From NCBI RefSeq assembly GCF_004803915.1, contig NZ_CP039396.1, positions 2,666,001 through 2,730,000 of the forward strand: a stretch of DNA of 64,000 nucleotides. Reading direction: 5' to 3'. The first letter of the stretch is position 1; the number at the start of each line of letters is the position of its first letter. Shown here one piece after another: positions 9,964 to 20,499 of the stretch. Below the pieces are notes generated by a model. It made no database searches. It was given only the letters and a program-made list of their open reading frames with translations, and had not been told where the DNA came from. The translations under genes and the position numbers were made by a program. This stretch comes from Duncaniella dubosii. GTDB lineage: Bacteria > Bacteroidota > Bacteroidia > Bacteroidales > Muribaculaceae.

Positions 9964-12900
9964 ATGCAAATGTCAACACCTAAACAACAAGGACTCTATG
10001 ATCCGCGCTTCGAACATGATGCCTGTGGAGTCGGGCTTCTCGTTAATGTGCGTGGAATCAAGTCTCATCATCTTGTGGAAAAAGGATTGCAGGTTCTTGA
10101 GCACATGGTTCACCGTGGAGCTGAAGGCGCTGATCCGAAAACCGGCGACGGTGCGGGAATCATGGTTCAGATACCTCATGAGTTCATCCTGCTTCAAGGT
10201 ATTCCTGTCCCCGAAAAGGGACGCTACGGCACGGGTCTCGTTTTCTTTCCACGCAATGAGGACACTGTCCAGATTATTCTCGGGATTATAGAGCGTGAGG
10301 CTATAGAACTTGGTCTGAAACTTATTGCCGTACGCGATGTGCCTACAAACAACGAGCAGCTCGGTTCGGTGGCCCGGGAGGCAGAACCTGTCATAAAACA
10401 GATTTTTGTCTCTGACGAAGAGAGCGATGAGCCGGTTGAAATCCGCTTGTATCTTCTGCGCAAGGCTGTGGAGAAGAAAGTGCGTTCGCTTTCACTTGAT
10501 GGCAAAGATGATTTTTATATCGTCTCATTGTCATCGCGCATCATAATTTATAAGGGAATGCTGTCGAGCCTTCAGCTGCGTTACTATTTCCCCGATCTTA
10601 TGAATCCGCGCTTTACCACCGCTATGGCTCTTGTCCATTCGCGGTTCAGCACAAATACGTTCCCTACATGGTCTCTTGCCCAGCCGTTCAGAATGCTCGG
10701 GCATAACGGTGAGATCAACACCATTCAGGGCAACCGTCTTTGGATGAAAGCGCGTGAATGTATGCTTAAACCTCTGGCATTCGGTGACCGCGACATGACT
10801 CCGATTGTACAACCCGGTATGAGTGATTCGGCATCGCTTGACAATGTGCTTGAATTTTTTGTCATGTCCGGCATGAGTCTTCCACGAGCTCTCTCGATGC
10901 TTATTCCCGAATCGTTCAATGACAAGAACCCGATTTCGCCTGAGTTGAAAGCTTTCTACGAGTATAATTCTATCCTGATGGAAGCATGGGACGGCCCTGC
11001 GGCTCTCCTTTTCAGTGACGGGCGCTATGCCGGAGGTATGCTTGACCGTAACGGTCTGCGTCCGGCTCGCTATCTCATCACAAATAACGACACGGTTGTG
11101 CTTGCTTCTGAAATGGGCGTGTTGCCGTTTGAGGCTTCGGAAGTCAAGGAGAAAGGCCGTCTGCGTCCCGGCAAGATGATGATGGTCGATATGGAGGAAG
11201 GTAAGATTTATCAGGATGCAGAACTGAAAGAAACTCTGGCCAATGAGTTCCCGTACCGCGACTGGCTATCACGTAACCGCATAAGCCTCGACAGCATCAG
11301 CAGCGGACGCAAGGTCGACAATACGGTTGGTGACTTCCGCCGTTTGCTGCATACATTTCTCTATAATCGCGAAGAGGTTGAGAAAATCATCACTCCGATG
11401 CTTACCGATGGAAAAGAACCTGTCAATTCTATGGGTAAGGACACTCCGATAGCAGTGCTGTCGGAAGAGCCGCAATTATTGTTCAATTATTTCCGACAGC
11501 ATTTCGCTCAGGTGACCAACCCGGCCATTGATCCGCTGCGCGAGGAACTGGTGATGAGTCTTGACAGCTACATCGGAGCTGTGAAACTCAATCTGCTTGA
11601 TCCGTCACCTGAACTTTGCAAAATGGTGTTGCTCAAACGGCCTATAATAACAAACCGCGAGCTCGATTTGCTTTGTAACCTGCGTTACAAGGGTTTCAAC
11701 ACGCGCAAGCTGTCGATGACATTCCCTGCGTCAGAAGGACATGAAGGACTGGTAAAGGCCGTCGGACGCCTGTGTCGAGAAGCTGAACAGGCTGTTGACG
11801 AAGGTTGCAACTACGTCGTGCTTTCAGACCGCGATGTAAATGCCGTGAACGCACCGATTCCGTCGCTGCTTGCCACTGCGGCTGTCCATCATCATCTCAT
11901 CGACTGCAAGAAGCGAACTCAGACGGCACTCATCATCGAGACTGCCGATGCGCGTGAGGTGATGCACTTTGCTCTGCTCAGCGGCTATGGCGCGAGTGCG
12001 ATAAATCCATATCTGGCTTTTGCGGTGATAGATGATCTGGTTAAACGTCATGACATACAGCTTGACTTCGACACTGCATCCAGAAACTATATAAAGGCAA
12101 TTGACAAAGGCTTGCTTAAAGTCATGTCAAAAATGGGTATTTCGACTATCACAAGCTACAAGGGAGCTCAGCTTTTCGAGGCCATCGGTCTTGCTGAATC
12201 CGTGTGCAGCGAATATTTCGGACATACGGTAAGTAAAATCGGAGGAGTGGATATCAGGCATCTTGCTGCAGATATAATCGGCCCTCATGCCGAAGCGTTT
12301 GACGAGGATTTTGACACGGAATCTCCGCTGCCGTTCATCGGCCAATATTCATTCCGCAAGGACGGAGAGTCGCATGCTTGGAATCCTGAGACAATAGCCA
12401 CTCTCCAGCTTGCCACTCGTCTTGGCAGCTATAAGAAATTCAAGGAATACACATCGCTTGTCGATAATAAGCCCAAACCTATATTTATCCGCGATTTTCT
12501 TGACTTCCGCAGGGGCGAACCGATTTCTGTTGATGAGGTTGAGCCGGAGGAAGCCATCATGAAGCGTTTCGTCACGGGAGCTATGTCGTTTGGCTCTATC
12601 AGCAGGGAGGCTCATGAAGCCCTTGGCATAGCCATGAACGCCATCGGCGCCCGAAGCAACACCGGCGAGGGTGGGGAAGATCCTGAACGCTTTGCCCCGC
12701 GCCCCGACGGTTCATCAGCCAGATCCGCGATCAAACAGGTGGCATCCGGGCGTTTCGGTGTGACGACAGAGTATCTTGTCAACGCTGACGAAATCCAGAT
12801 TAAGGTAGCGCAGGGAGCTAAGCCGGGCGAGGGCGGTCAGCTGCCAGGATTTAAAGTAGACAAGATTATAGCTAAAACGCGCCATTCCATTCCCGGAATC

Positions 12901-14472
12901 TCGCTTATCTCGCCTCCTCCACATCACGACATCTATTCAATCGAAGACCTTGCACAGCTTATATTCGATCTTAAAAATGTCAATCCATCGGCCAATGTCA
13001 GCGTAAAGCTTGTCTCGGAAAGCGGTGTCGGCACAATTGCCGCAGGTGTCGCAAAAGCAAAGAGCGATCTGATAACAATCAGTGGAAGTGACGGCGGTAC
13101 GGGTGCATCGCCGGCAAGTTCGATACGTTATGCCGGTGTGCCGGTGGAAATCGGGCTTGCGGAGACTCAGCAGACGCTTGTCATCAACAATCTTCGCGGT
13201 CAGGTGAAACTTCAGGCTGACGGTCAGCTCAAGAGTGCACGTGATGTGATTATCATGGCCATGCTTGGGGCGGAAGAATATGGATTTGCCACAAGCGCGT
13301 TGATTGTCCTCGGGTGTGTCATGATGCGAAAATGTCACAAGAACACCTGCCCGGTCGGTGTCGCAACTCAGAATGAAGAGTTACGCAGACGATTCACCGG
13401 ACGTTCGGAATATGTGGTGAATTTCTTCCGTTTCCTCGCCCGTGAAATCAGGGAGACACTTGCCGGAATGGGAGTGAAGCGGCTTGATGATATCATCGGA
13501 CGTGCCGATTTGCTCTTTGTGCGCGAGGAGCTTGAAGGACAAAAGACTTCGGGCCTTGATTTCTCACGTATGCTGCATGTCCCGGCTGAAGCGGCTACCA
13601 ACGCGATAATAAATGTCATCAGTCAGAAACATGACATCGACCATGTGCTTGACAGGGAGATTATCAGCCGTGCATATCCGGCCATAGAGTCATGTATGCC
13701 TGTCGAACTTGAATTTCCTATCTGTAACACAGACCGCTCGGTGGGTGCTATGCTCTCGGGTGTGATAGCGAAGAAATTCGGCGATGCCGGACTCCCTGAC
13801 AATACCATAAATTGTACCTTCAAGGGAGCTGCAGGTCAAAGTTTCGGCGCATTCCTTGCCCACGGAATCAGTTTCCGGCTTGAGGGAGATGCAAATGACT
13901 ATGTAGGCAAAGGTCTGTCTGGCGGTAAGATTGTGATTGTCCCGCCTGTCGGCTCTAAATTCGCTCCTGAATCGAATATCATAGCCGGCAACACTATTCT
14001 CTATGGAGCTACCGCAGGTGAGATTTATATCAATGGCCGTGTCGGCGAACGTTTCTGTGTCCGTAACTCCGGCGCTACAGCCGTGGTCGAAGGGGTCGGT
14101 GACCATTGCTGTGAATATATGACCGGCGGCCGTACGGTGGTGCTCGGCTCTACAGGACGTAACTTTGCTGCAGGTATGAGCGGTGGTATAGCTTATGTCT
14201 GGAATCCAGACGGAAATTTCGATTATTTCTGCAATATGGAGATGGTTGAACTTTCGCTGATTGAGGAAATGGCTGACAATCGCGAGCTTTACCGGCTTAT
14301 CGGAAATCATTTCAGATATACGCACAGTCCGCTCGCAGGCGCTATGCTTGATGATTGGGACAACTATGTGGGGCAGTTTATAAAGATTATACCGATTGAG
14401 TATAAAAAGGTGCTTCACGATGAGAAAGTCGCTAACCTCCAACGGCGAATTGCTTCGATGCAGGTTGACTGA
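9964..14472 (+). CDS. gltB: Glutamate synthase large (alpha) subunit
   Basis: Large subunit of glutamate synthase, which moves the glutamine amide nitrogen onto 2-oxoglutarate. The glutaminase cysteine is Cys21 in HDACGVGLL, so the first 20 residues are a processed propeptide. The synthase domain carries GGTGASPASSIRYAG and the iron-sulfur motif CVMMRKCHKNTCPVG. The C-terminal GXGXG helix is present (GKGLSGGKIVI). At 1502 residues it is full length. ATG at 9970 is an equally possible start. It lies 68 nt after amt and 41 nt before gltD. Confidence 0.97.
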   Translation: MQMSTPKQQGLYDPRFEHDACGVGLLVNVRGIKSHHLVEKGLQVLEHMVHRGAEGADPKTGDGAGIMVQIPHEFILLQGIPVPEKGRYGTGLVFFPRNEDTVQIILGIIEREAIELGLKLIAVRDVPTNNEQLGSVAREAEPVIKQIFVSDEESDEPVEIRLYLLRKAVEKKVRSLSLDGKDDFYIVSLSSRIIIYKGMLSSLQLRYYFPDLMNPRFTTAMALVHSRFSTNTFPTWSLAQPFRMLGHNGEINTIQGNRLWMKARECMLKPLAFGDRDMTPIVQPGMSDSASLDNVLEFFVMSGMSLPRALSMLIPESFNDKNPISPELKAFYEYNSILMEAWDGPAALLFSDGRYAGGMLDRNGLRPARYLITNNDTVVLASEMGVLPFEASEVKEKGRLRPGKMMMVDMEEGKIYQDAELKETLANEFPYRDWLSRNRISLDSISSGRKVDNTVGDFRRLLHTFLYNREEVEKIITPMLTDGKEPVNSMGKDTPIAVLSEEPQLLFNYFRQHFAQVTNPAIDPLREELVMSLDSYIGAVKLNLLDPSPELCKMVLLKRPIITNRELDLLCNLRYKGFNTRKLSMTFPASEGHEGLVKAVGRLCREAEQAVDEGCNYVVLSDRDVNAVNAPIPSLLATAAVHHHLIDCKKRTQTALIIETADAREVMHFALLSGYGASAINPYLAFAVIDDLVKRHDIQLDFDTASRNYIKAIDKGLLKVMSKMGISTITSYKGAQLFEAIGLAESVCSEYFGHTVSKIGGVDIRHLAADIIGPHAEAFDEDFDTESPLPFIGQYSFRKDGESHAWNPETIATLQLATRLGSYKKFKEYTSLVDNKPKPIFIRDFLDFRRGEPISVDEVEPEEAIMKRFVTGAMSFGSISREAHEALGIAMNAIGARSNTGEGGEDPERFAPRPDGSSARSAIKQVASGRFGVTTEYLVNADEIQIKVAQGAKPGEGGQLPGFKVDKIIAKTRHSIPGISLISPPPHHDIYSIEDLAQLIFDLKNVNPSANVSVKLVSESGVGTIAAGVAKAKSDLITISGSDGGTGASPASSIRYAGVPVEIGLAETQQTLVINNLRGQVKLQADGQLKSARDVIIMAMLGAEEYGFATSALIVLGCVMMRKCHKNTCPVGVATQNEELRRRFTGRSEYVVNFFRFLAREIRETLAGMGVKRLDDIIGRADLLFVREELEGQKTSGLDFSRMLHVPAEAATNAIINVISQKHDIDHVLDREIISRAYPAIESCMPVELEFPICNTDRSVGAMLSGVIAKKFGDAGLPDNTINCTFKGAAGQSFGAFLAHGISFRLEGDANDYVGKGLSGGKIVIVPPVGSKFAPESNIIAGNTILYGATAGEIYINGRVGERFCVRNSGATAVVEGVGDHCCEYMTGGRTVVLGSTGRNFAAGMSGGIAYVWNPDGNFDYFCNMEMVELSLIEEMADNRELYRLIGNHFRYTHSPLAGAMLDDWDNYVGQFIKIIPIEYKKVLHDEKVANLQRRIASMQVD

Positions 14473-14513
14473 TAAGTCCTATTAAATTAGTAATTACGCT
14501 TAAAATTTATGAT

Positions 14514-15755
14514 ATGGGAAATCCCACAGCATTTTTAAATATACCGCGTAAGGAAGCCGGCTATCGTCCGATTCATGACCGTGTAAATGACTATGGAGAG
14601 GTCGAGCAGACCCTCAACACCGAAGATCGCCGGTTGCAGGCTTCGCGCTGCATGGAATGCGGTGTACCTTTTTGCCACTGGAGCTGCCCGCTCGGCAACC
14701 GTCAGCCTGAATGGCAGGATTATCTTTACAGGAACGATATCAAGGGGGCATATCAGCTTCTTACCATGACTGATGACTTCCCCGAATTCACCGGGCGTGT
14801 CTGTCCCGCTCTATGCGAGAAAGGCTGTGTGCTCAACAAACAGCATGAGCCGGTGACCATACGTGAAAATGAGGCGGCAATAGTCGAGCGTGCGTTCAGC
14901 GAGGGTTATGTCATCGCCCGCCCTCCGAAAAAACGCACAAAATACCGTGTCGCGGTTGTCGGCTCAGGTCCTGCCGGCCTCGCATGTGCCAATCAGCTTA
15001 ACCGTCGTGGCCATAATGTGACCGTGTTCGAGAAAAATGAAGCTCCCGGTGGATTGTTGCGTTTCGGCATTCCCGATTTCAAGCTTAATAAGAGTGTGAT
15101 TGACCGTCGTCTTGATTTGCTGAAAGAAGAAGGCATCGAGTTCAAGTGCGGCATCTGTGTCGGGACTGATATAAGTATTGATGAGCTGCTTAAAGATTTC
15201 GATGCGGTGTGTCTGGCTATGGGTGCGGAAGTGCCACGCGATCTTAAAGTCGATGGCCGCGATCTCAAAGGTGTGCATTTTGCTCTCGAACTGCTTCAGC
15301 AACAGAACCGTGTGAATGCCGGAGCGGAAATCAGCCGCGAACAGCGTATTTCGGCCAAGAAAAAAAATGTGCTTGTGATCGGTGGCGGTGACACCGGCAG
15401 TGACTGTGTCGGTACTGCTCACCGTCAAGGCGCTCTGTCTGTAACCCAGATTGAGATTATGCCAAAACCGCCGGTAGGGGAGAACCCCGATACTCCGTGG
15501 CCCTACTGGCCGGTCGTACTCAAGACTTCGAGCAGTCATCTTGAGGGTTGTGACCGTCGGTGGCTTCTTGACACACGCCGTTTCATTCCTGATGCCGACG
15601 GACGAGTCAGGGAAGTGGAAGTCGAAACGGTCGAGTGGAAGAAGGATCCGGAAACCGGCCGGATGAATCTTGTGCATACAGGAAAGACTGAAACAATCAA
15701 AGCCGATCTCGTTCTCCTTGCAATGGGTTCACAAATCCTATCCCGGAGGGTGTGA
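14514..15755 (+). pseudogene. gltD: Glutamate synthase small (beta) subunit, frameshifted: main part
   Basis: NADPH-oxidising partner of GltB. The N-terminal iron-sulfur domain shows CMECGVPFCHWSCP and CPALCEKGC, then the FAD motif GSGPAGLACA and the NADPH motif GGGDTGSD. The protein is normal until LLAMG, after which the frame reads nonsense and stops. Adding one T to the TT at 15728-15729 restores FTNPIPEGVIDALGLE and joins the next fragment, giving about 479 residues, the usual GltD length. Either one base was lost or it is an assembly error; the second is quite likely in such a conserved metabolic gene. Confidence 0.9.
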
Positions 15756-15952
15756 TTGATGCTCTCGGACTTGAAAAAGATCCGCGGGGAAATGTCAAGG
15801 TCAATGAAAAAGGGCAGTCGAGCAATCCTAAAGTGTTTGCTGCAGGTGACGTGTCGACCGGTGCATCACTCGTTGTAAGATGTATAGCTTCCGGCCGTAA
15901 GGCTGCGCAGGGAATTCATGATTTTCTGGTGAACGATAAGAAAAACGGATAA
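15752..15952 (+). pseudogene. gltD: GltD C-terminal fragment
   Basis: Out-of-frame remainder of gltD. The true frame resumes at about 15730; the fragment contains VFAAGDVSTGASLVV, the C-terminal FAD-binding motif of the family. Alone it has no function. A start at its internal ATG is not supported by a ribosome-binding site. Confidence 0.88.
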
Positions 15953-15977
15953 CCACAATTTGCATATAAAAACGATG

Positions 15978-16018
15978 AAACCTCGCCGGGCATGTAACTT
16001 TTATGCCTGACGAGGTTT
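15978..16018. terminator. Bidirectional terminator between gltD and ispF
   Basis: Arms of about 16 bp (15978-15993 and 16003-16018, two mismatches) starting AAACCTCG and ending CGAGGTTT form a strong hairpin between convergent genes. The minus-strand exit is T-rich, the plus-strand exit less so. Confidence 0.75.
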
Positions 16019-16074
16019 CTGATTTATTCCGATTGCTGACGGTTGTATATTTCTCCGTAGCATGATTTATTTTT

Positions 16075-16557
16075 CTAAAGTCGAGAGTCGGAAAGCGTTG
16101 CAACGGCCATTGCGGAGATACCTTCGCCACGACCTTCGAATCCAAGGCGCTCGGTGGTTGTGGCCTTGACTGATACACAGTCGGCTGGAATGGCGAGATC
16201 ATCAGCAACGTTCTGAACCATCACAGGGATGAAATCAAGAAGTTTCGGACGTTGGGCTATGATAGTTATATCAACATTATTTATAGAGAAGCCTTGCTCT
16301 TTGATGAGTTCGACAACCCGGCGGAGGAGCACACGCGAGTCTGCGCCTTTGTATTCAGCCACTGTATCTGGAAAGTGGTAACCGATGTCGCGCATGGCTG
16401 CCGCGCCAAGCAGAGCATCGGAAAGTGCATGAAGAGCGACATCGGCATCGCTGTGTCCGAGAAGCCCTTTTTCATAAGGAATATCGACTCCGCAGAGTAT
16501 CAGTCGGCGGTCTTCGACGAGGCGATGGACATCGTATCCCAGTCCGGTTCGTATCAT
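16075..16557 (-). CDS. ispF: 2-C-methyl-D-erythritol 2,4-cyclodiphosphate synthase
   Basis: Cytosolic trimeric enzyme of the non-mevalonate isoprenoid route; cyclises CDP-methylerythritol 2-phosphate with release of CMP. The N-terminal GLGYDVHR supplies the zinc-binding Asp and His, [18 protein letters not shown] follows with the third metal ligand, and IIAQRPKL and [16 protein letters not shown] form the nucleotide pocket. At 160 residues it is full length and not fused to IspD. Confidence 0.97.
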   Translation of the reverse strand: MIRTGLGYDVHRLVEDRRLILCGVDIPYEKGLLGHSDADVALHALSDALLGAAAMRDIGYHFPDTVAEYKGADSRVLLRRVVELIKEQGFSINNVDITIIAQRPKLLDFIPVMVQNVADDLAIPADCVSVKATTTERLGFEGRGEGISAMAVATLSDSRL

Positions 16558-16589
16558 ATTTCTTGAGTTAAGAATGTATTGGAAATGAA

Positions 16590-17783
16590 TTATCGTTTGC
16601 CGAAAATCTCTTTCAGTCCGTCCATGTCGAACGTCAGTGTGAAACGAAGAGTCTGGTCGAGAGGCGAGTTTTGTGCAGTGGCTACCATATAGCTCGCATC
16701 AAGTCGCAGGACGTTAAGAGCGAATCCCGCTCCGAGTGCGAAATACTGTAGGTTCCCTTTTGTCGGATTCTGATAGAAATAGCCGCCACGTAGGAAGAAC
16801 TGGTCATTATAGTTGTATTCCGCACCGAGTGACCATGAGATTTCGCGCAGCTCTTCCTTCATGCCTCCGGGTGCATCGGAAAATGATTTGAAAATTCCTG
16901 TTATCGGCGACATATTTTGCCAGTCTTCTTCGGCTTTTACAAAATCAATCTCTCCCTCTGTGTCATCGGCATAGTCTTCTCTGCGCGGTTTGGCAGGGAC
17001 AAGGAGTTTGTTAAGGTCGAGGTTGAGCGAAAGGTTATGGTAGTCGGCGAGAGGGTATGTGAACGATGTGCCGAGACGGAAATTAGTGGGTAGGAATGCC
17101 GGATTGTCACCGTGGTTATAGTTGACTTTAGAACCGATGTTTGAAATATCAAAGCCCCATGACCACTGGCACTCATTGCGTCCGATGATGGGATAAGTGG
17201 TGTAGTATCCTGAAATGTCAGCTGAAAATGCAGATGCGCCTGTCGAGGAATCGTCGGCATAGCTCTCGCTGAAACTTAGGTCGGAGTATATGTAACGGAA
17301 GACTATGCCCATTGAAAATTTATCGGATAGCTTGCGTGAGTAGCCTATGTCGAAACTCATTTCATAGGGGTTTACGGATTGTATGCCCATCCCGCCATTT
17401 TCATCTGTCACCTCGCCGAGTGAGAAATAGCGAAGCGAAGCTGAAACAGCCTGGTTGTCTTCAGTCCCGATTTTCCAGTATCCTGCAACGTTGGCGAGAA
17501 AAATGTCGTTGACAAGTTTTCGAAGCCAAGGTGTATAGCTGAGCGAAACAGCACCGCGTGAATAGGCAAAGGCATATTTCGACGGATTCCAGTACTGGCT
17601 GTTTGCATCGGGGTCGGTAGCGGCACCGAGGTCACCCATTGATGCTCCGCGTGCGTCGGGAGCGATGCCGAGCGAATTGACACCGGTCTGCACCGGATTA
17701 AATTCATTTTTCTGGGAGTAGGCGGCAAACGACCCGAAAATCGCGATGCCTGACGCCGCTACTATATGTCTGAGTGAAATCAT
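16590..17783 (-). CDS. porV: Type IX secretion outer-membrane protein PorV
   Basis: Outer-membrane beta-barrel of the FadL-like family that works with the type IX secretion translocon and hands C-terminal-signal cargo to the attachment complex. The start at 17783 is chosen because it begins a clear signal peptide ([19 protein letters not shown], then AYSQ); the frame is open further upstream to 17900 but that part is not protein-like. Mature sequence shows family blocks [15 protein letters not shown] and [12 protein letters not shown], and the barrel closes with RFTLTFDMD. Length 397 fits PorV. No other type IX gene is nearby. Confidence 0.85.
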   Translation of the reverse strand: MISLRHIVAASGIAIFGSFAAYSQKNEFNPVQTGVNSLGIAPDARGASMGDLGAATDPDANSQYWNPSKYAFAYSRGAVSLSYTPWLRKLVNDIFLANVAGYWKIGTEDNQAVSASLRYFSLGEVTDENGGMGIQSVNPYEMSFDIGYSRKLSDKFSMGIVFRYIYSDLSFSESYADDSSTGASAFSADISGYYTTYPIIGRNECQWSWGFDISNIGSKVNYNHGDNPAFLPTNFRLGTSFTYPLADYHNLSLNLDLNKLLVPAKPRREDYADDTEGEIDFVKAEEDWQNMSPITGIFKSFSDAPGGMKEELREISWSLGAEYNYNDQFFLRGGYFYQNPTKGNLQYFALGAGFALNVLRLDASYMVATAQNSPLDQTLRFTLTFDMDGLKEIFGKR

Positions 17784-17935
17784 GGACAAAATTGAGTTGA
17801 ATAGGTATGATCGTTCATTCTTATAACTTGAATTTTCAATGTTTATTGCGCCGTTGATGCAGAAATTCCCGCCATGCAGACTTCTGCCACAAAAAATCAT
17901 TATTTTTAGGTATTTCCTATGATATAAATAATATG

Positions 17936-17943
17936 TAAGTTTG
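17936..17943 (+). promoter_or_regulatory. Probable -7 box for feoAB
   Basis: TAAGTTTG matches TAnnTTTG 28 bp before the feoAB ATG. No good TTG is seen at the -33 position, so the promoter may need an activator. No Fur-type palindrome was recognised. Confidence 0.4.
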
Positions 17944-17971
17944 TAGCCGAATTACGCATATCGGTATAATT

Positions 17972-20404
17972 ATGCTCACAAGACTTTCAGATTTAAAACC
18001 GGGTCAGGATGCCACGGTTGTCAAAATATTGGGCCACGGAGCCTTCAGGAAACGAATGTTGGAAATGGGATTTGTGACAGGACGCAAGGTCAGGGTTCTG
18101 CTTGACGCGCCTCTCCGCGACCCGGTGAAATATGAAATCATGGACTACGAAGTGTCGCTTCGTCGCTCGGAAGCAGAACTGGTTGAAGTGTCGACCGATG
18201 AGGTTGGATCGACACATTCGTCTCTGTCCAGTCACACTGATGAATCGCCTGTTCTGGAAGAACATGGAGAAGTTCACCATGCTGCCGCTCATGAACATGA
18301 CGGTCACAGCAGTGCGATGCGTACCATCAATGTAGCTCTTATAGGCAATCCTAACTGTGGAAAGACCTCGCTGTTTAATATAGTCTCCGGCGCACGCGAA
18401 CATGTCGGAAACTATAGCGGTGTCACTGTCGATGCCAAGGCCGGAAGTGTGAGATATAAAAATTACCGTATCAATATCGTCGATCTCCCCGGCACTTATT
18501 CCCTTGCATCCTATTCTCCCGAAGAGCTGTATGTGCGTCAGTATCTTCGCGACGAGACTCCGGATGTAATAATTAATGTGGTCGACGGCTCAAATCTTGA
18601 GCGTAACCTCTATCTGACAACCGAGCTGATCGATATGGACCGGAGCATGGTCATTGCCCTTAACATGGTCGACGAACTCGAACGAGCCGGGGTGAAACTC
18701 GACTGCAAGATGCTTGGAGAAATGATCGGAGTGCCGATTGTTCCGATTGCTGCGCGTACGGGACGTGGCATCAATGAGCTACTCGATACTGTGATCCGCG
18801 TATATGAGGGTACTGATCCCGCTGTACGCCATATACATGTCAATCTCGGCACGGACATAGAACACGCTGTGACTGTGCTAAAAGATACTATCAAGGCGAA
18901 CCCGCATGTCGGCCTGCATTTTTCGCCCCGTTATCTTGCCATAAAGCTGCTTGAAAAGGATGCAGAGGTTGAAAAAGCCATCAAGGCTCTCCCGTCCGGA
19001 AAAGAGATTATCGATTTGCGGGACTCATTGCTGGCGGGGCTGCCGACTGCTGCCGACGACATCAATATGTCGATTGCAAACGCCAAGTATGGTTTCATTG
19101 CAGGTGCGCTTGCCGAGACTATGGAGACAACGAAGAAAGAGGAGATAAACTCAACTCGCATCATCGACACAATAGTCACCAACCGATTGTTTGGTTTCCC
19201 GATATTTCTCGGAATAATGTTTTTCATTTTCTGGGCCACATTTGAGCTTGGTTCCTATCCTATGGAATGGATTGAGGGGATTGTGGGATGGCTCGGTGAC
19301 CTTACCCGCGAATATCTGCCGGACGGAGCGGTGAAAGACCTGATAGCCGATGGAATCATCGGTGGTGTCGGTGGAGTGATTGTGTTCCTGCCCAACATCC
19401 TGATTCTGTATCTTTGTATTTCCTTTATGGAGGATTCAGGTTACATGGCACGTGCCGCCTTCATTATGGATAAGGTGATGCACCGGCTCGGACTTCATGG
19501 CAAGTCTTTCATACCATTGGTTATGGGGTTCGGATGTACGGTGCCGTCCATAATGGCATCGCGCTCGATTGAAAGCCGTTCAAGCAGGATTATAACCATA
19601 CTGATCAATCCTTTTATCAGCTGTTCGGCCCGACTGCCGATCTATGTACTGCTTATCGGGACGTTCTTTCCGAATCATGCGACGCTTGTGTTTATGTGCA
19701 TATATCTGCTCGGGATACTCATGGCTGGTGTGACCGCACGTCTGCTTCGACGTTTTTACTTCGGTGAGGATGTGACACCGTTTGTCATGGAGCTGCCGCC
19801 TTACCGCGTGCCGACACTGAAGGCGACATTACGCCATATGTGGGGTAAAGGAGAGCAATATCTCAAAAAAATGGGAGGCATCATCCTTGTGGCAAGTATT
19901 GTTGTCTGGGCACTCAACTATTTTCCTCTACACGATGGCGAATCTGCGCAGGAGGTATCAGCCGAGACTGTGGCTGACGACTCTGCGATTGACCCGTCGC
20001 GTGACAGCTATCTTGAAATGGCAGGCAAGGCAATCAATCCTATACTTGAGCCGATAGGTTTTCATTGGCGTGCTTCAGTGGCCGCTCTTGCCGGTGTCCC
20101 TGCAAAAGAAATCGTGGTGTCGACACTCGGTGTGCTCTATACCGGCGATGAGGAAGCGAGCGACCAGACACTTTCGACCCGTCTGATCACTCCGAATGAG
20201 GTTACCGGGCACCCGGATTTCACTGCGGCTGCCGCATTGAGTTTTATGGTGTTCGTGTTGTTGTATTGTCCGTGCATAGCGACTGTCACAGCTATAATCA
20301 AGGAGACAGGCAATCCGCGCTACGGGCTGTTTTCAGTTGTCTACAACACGCTTCTGGCATGGATGGTGGCATTTATTGTCTACAGGGTAGCATTGTTGTT
20401 TTAA
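17972..20404 (+). CDS. feoB: Ferrous iron transporter, FeoA-FeoB fusion
   Basis: Inner-membrane Fe(II) uptake protein. Residues 1-75 are a FeoA SH3-like domain (LSDLKPGQDATV...RKRMLEMGF). A histidine-rich linker follows (about 98-112, HGEVHHAAAHEHDGH). The G domain has the P-loop GNPNCGKTS at 125-133, DLPGTYSL and LNMVDE. The membrane part contains the two Gate-type blocks with FGCTVPSIMASRS and VAALAGVPAKEIVVST. At 810 residues it is complete. FeoA-FeoB fusions are usual in Bacteroidota; the His-rich linker could bind metal, which is inference. Confidence 0.96.
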   Translation: MLTRLSDLKPGQDATVVKILGHGAFRKRMLEMGFVTGRKVRVLLDAPLRDPVKYEIMDYEVSLRRSEAELVEVSTDEVGSTHSSLSSHTDESPVLEEHGEVHHAAAHEHDGHSSAMRTINVALIGNPNCGKTSLFNIVSGAREHVGNYSGVTVDAKAGSVRYKNYRINIVDLPGTYSLASYSPEELYVRQYLRDETPDVIINVVDGSNLERNLYLTTELIDMDRSMVIALNMVDELERAGVKLDCKMLGEMIGVPIVPIAARTGRGINELLDTVIRVYEGTDPAVRHIHVNLGTDIEHAVTVLKDTIKANPHVGLHFSPRYLAIKLLEKDAEVEKAIKALPSGKEIIDLRDSLLAGLPTAADDINMSIANAKYGFIAGALAETMETTKKEEINSTRIIDTIVTNRLFGFPIFLGIMFFIFWATFELGSYPMEWIEGIVGWLGDLTREYLPDGAVKDLIADGIIGGVGGVIVFLPNILILYLCISFMEDSGYMARAAFIMDKVMHRLGLHGKSFIPLVMGFGCTVPSIMASRSIESRSSRIITILINPFISCSARLPIYVLLIGTFFPNHATLVFMCIYLLGILMAGVTARLLRRFYFGEDVTPFVMELPPYRVPTLKATLRHMWGKGEQYLKKMGGIILVASIVVWALNYFPLHDGESAQEVSAETVADDSAIDPSRDSYLEMAGKAINPILEPIGFHWRASVAALAGVPAKEIVVSTLGVLYTGDEEASDQTLSTRLITPNEVTGHPDFTAAAALSFMVFVLLYCPCIATVTAIIKETGNPRYGLFSVVYNTLLAWMVAFIVYRVALLF

Positions 20405-20457
20405 ACAGTCGTTCTGACGGCATAATGGTCCCGGGGTGCTTAGAGGAGATTGAAAAA

Positions 20458-20490
20458 TTGAGGAAAAGTCGATAAATTTTTCTAACTTTG
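20458..20490 (+). promoter_or_regulatory. Promoter of the LolC/E-like permease gene
   Basis: TTG at 20458-20460, a 22-bp spacer and TAACTTTG at 20483-20490 fit the consensus. Transcription would start near 20497, only a few bases before the ATG at 20500. This rules out the upstream TTG at 20488 as start codon because it lies inside the -7 box. Confidence 0.6.
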
Positions 20491-20499
20491 TCCCTCGTC

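Noticed and set aside
15720..15760. Programmed frameshift in gltD
   Set aside because: No slippery heptamer or structure; GltD is not known to use recoding.
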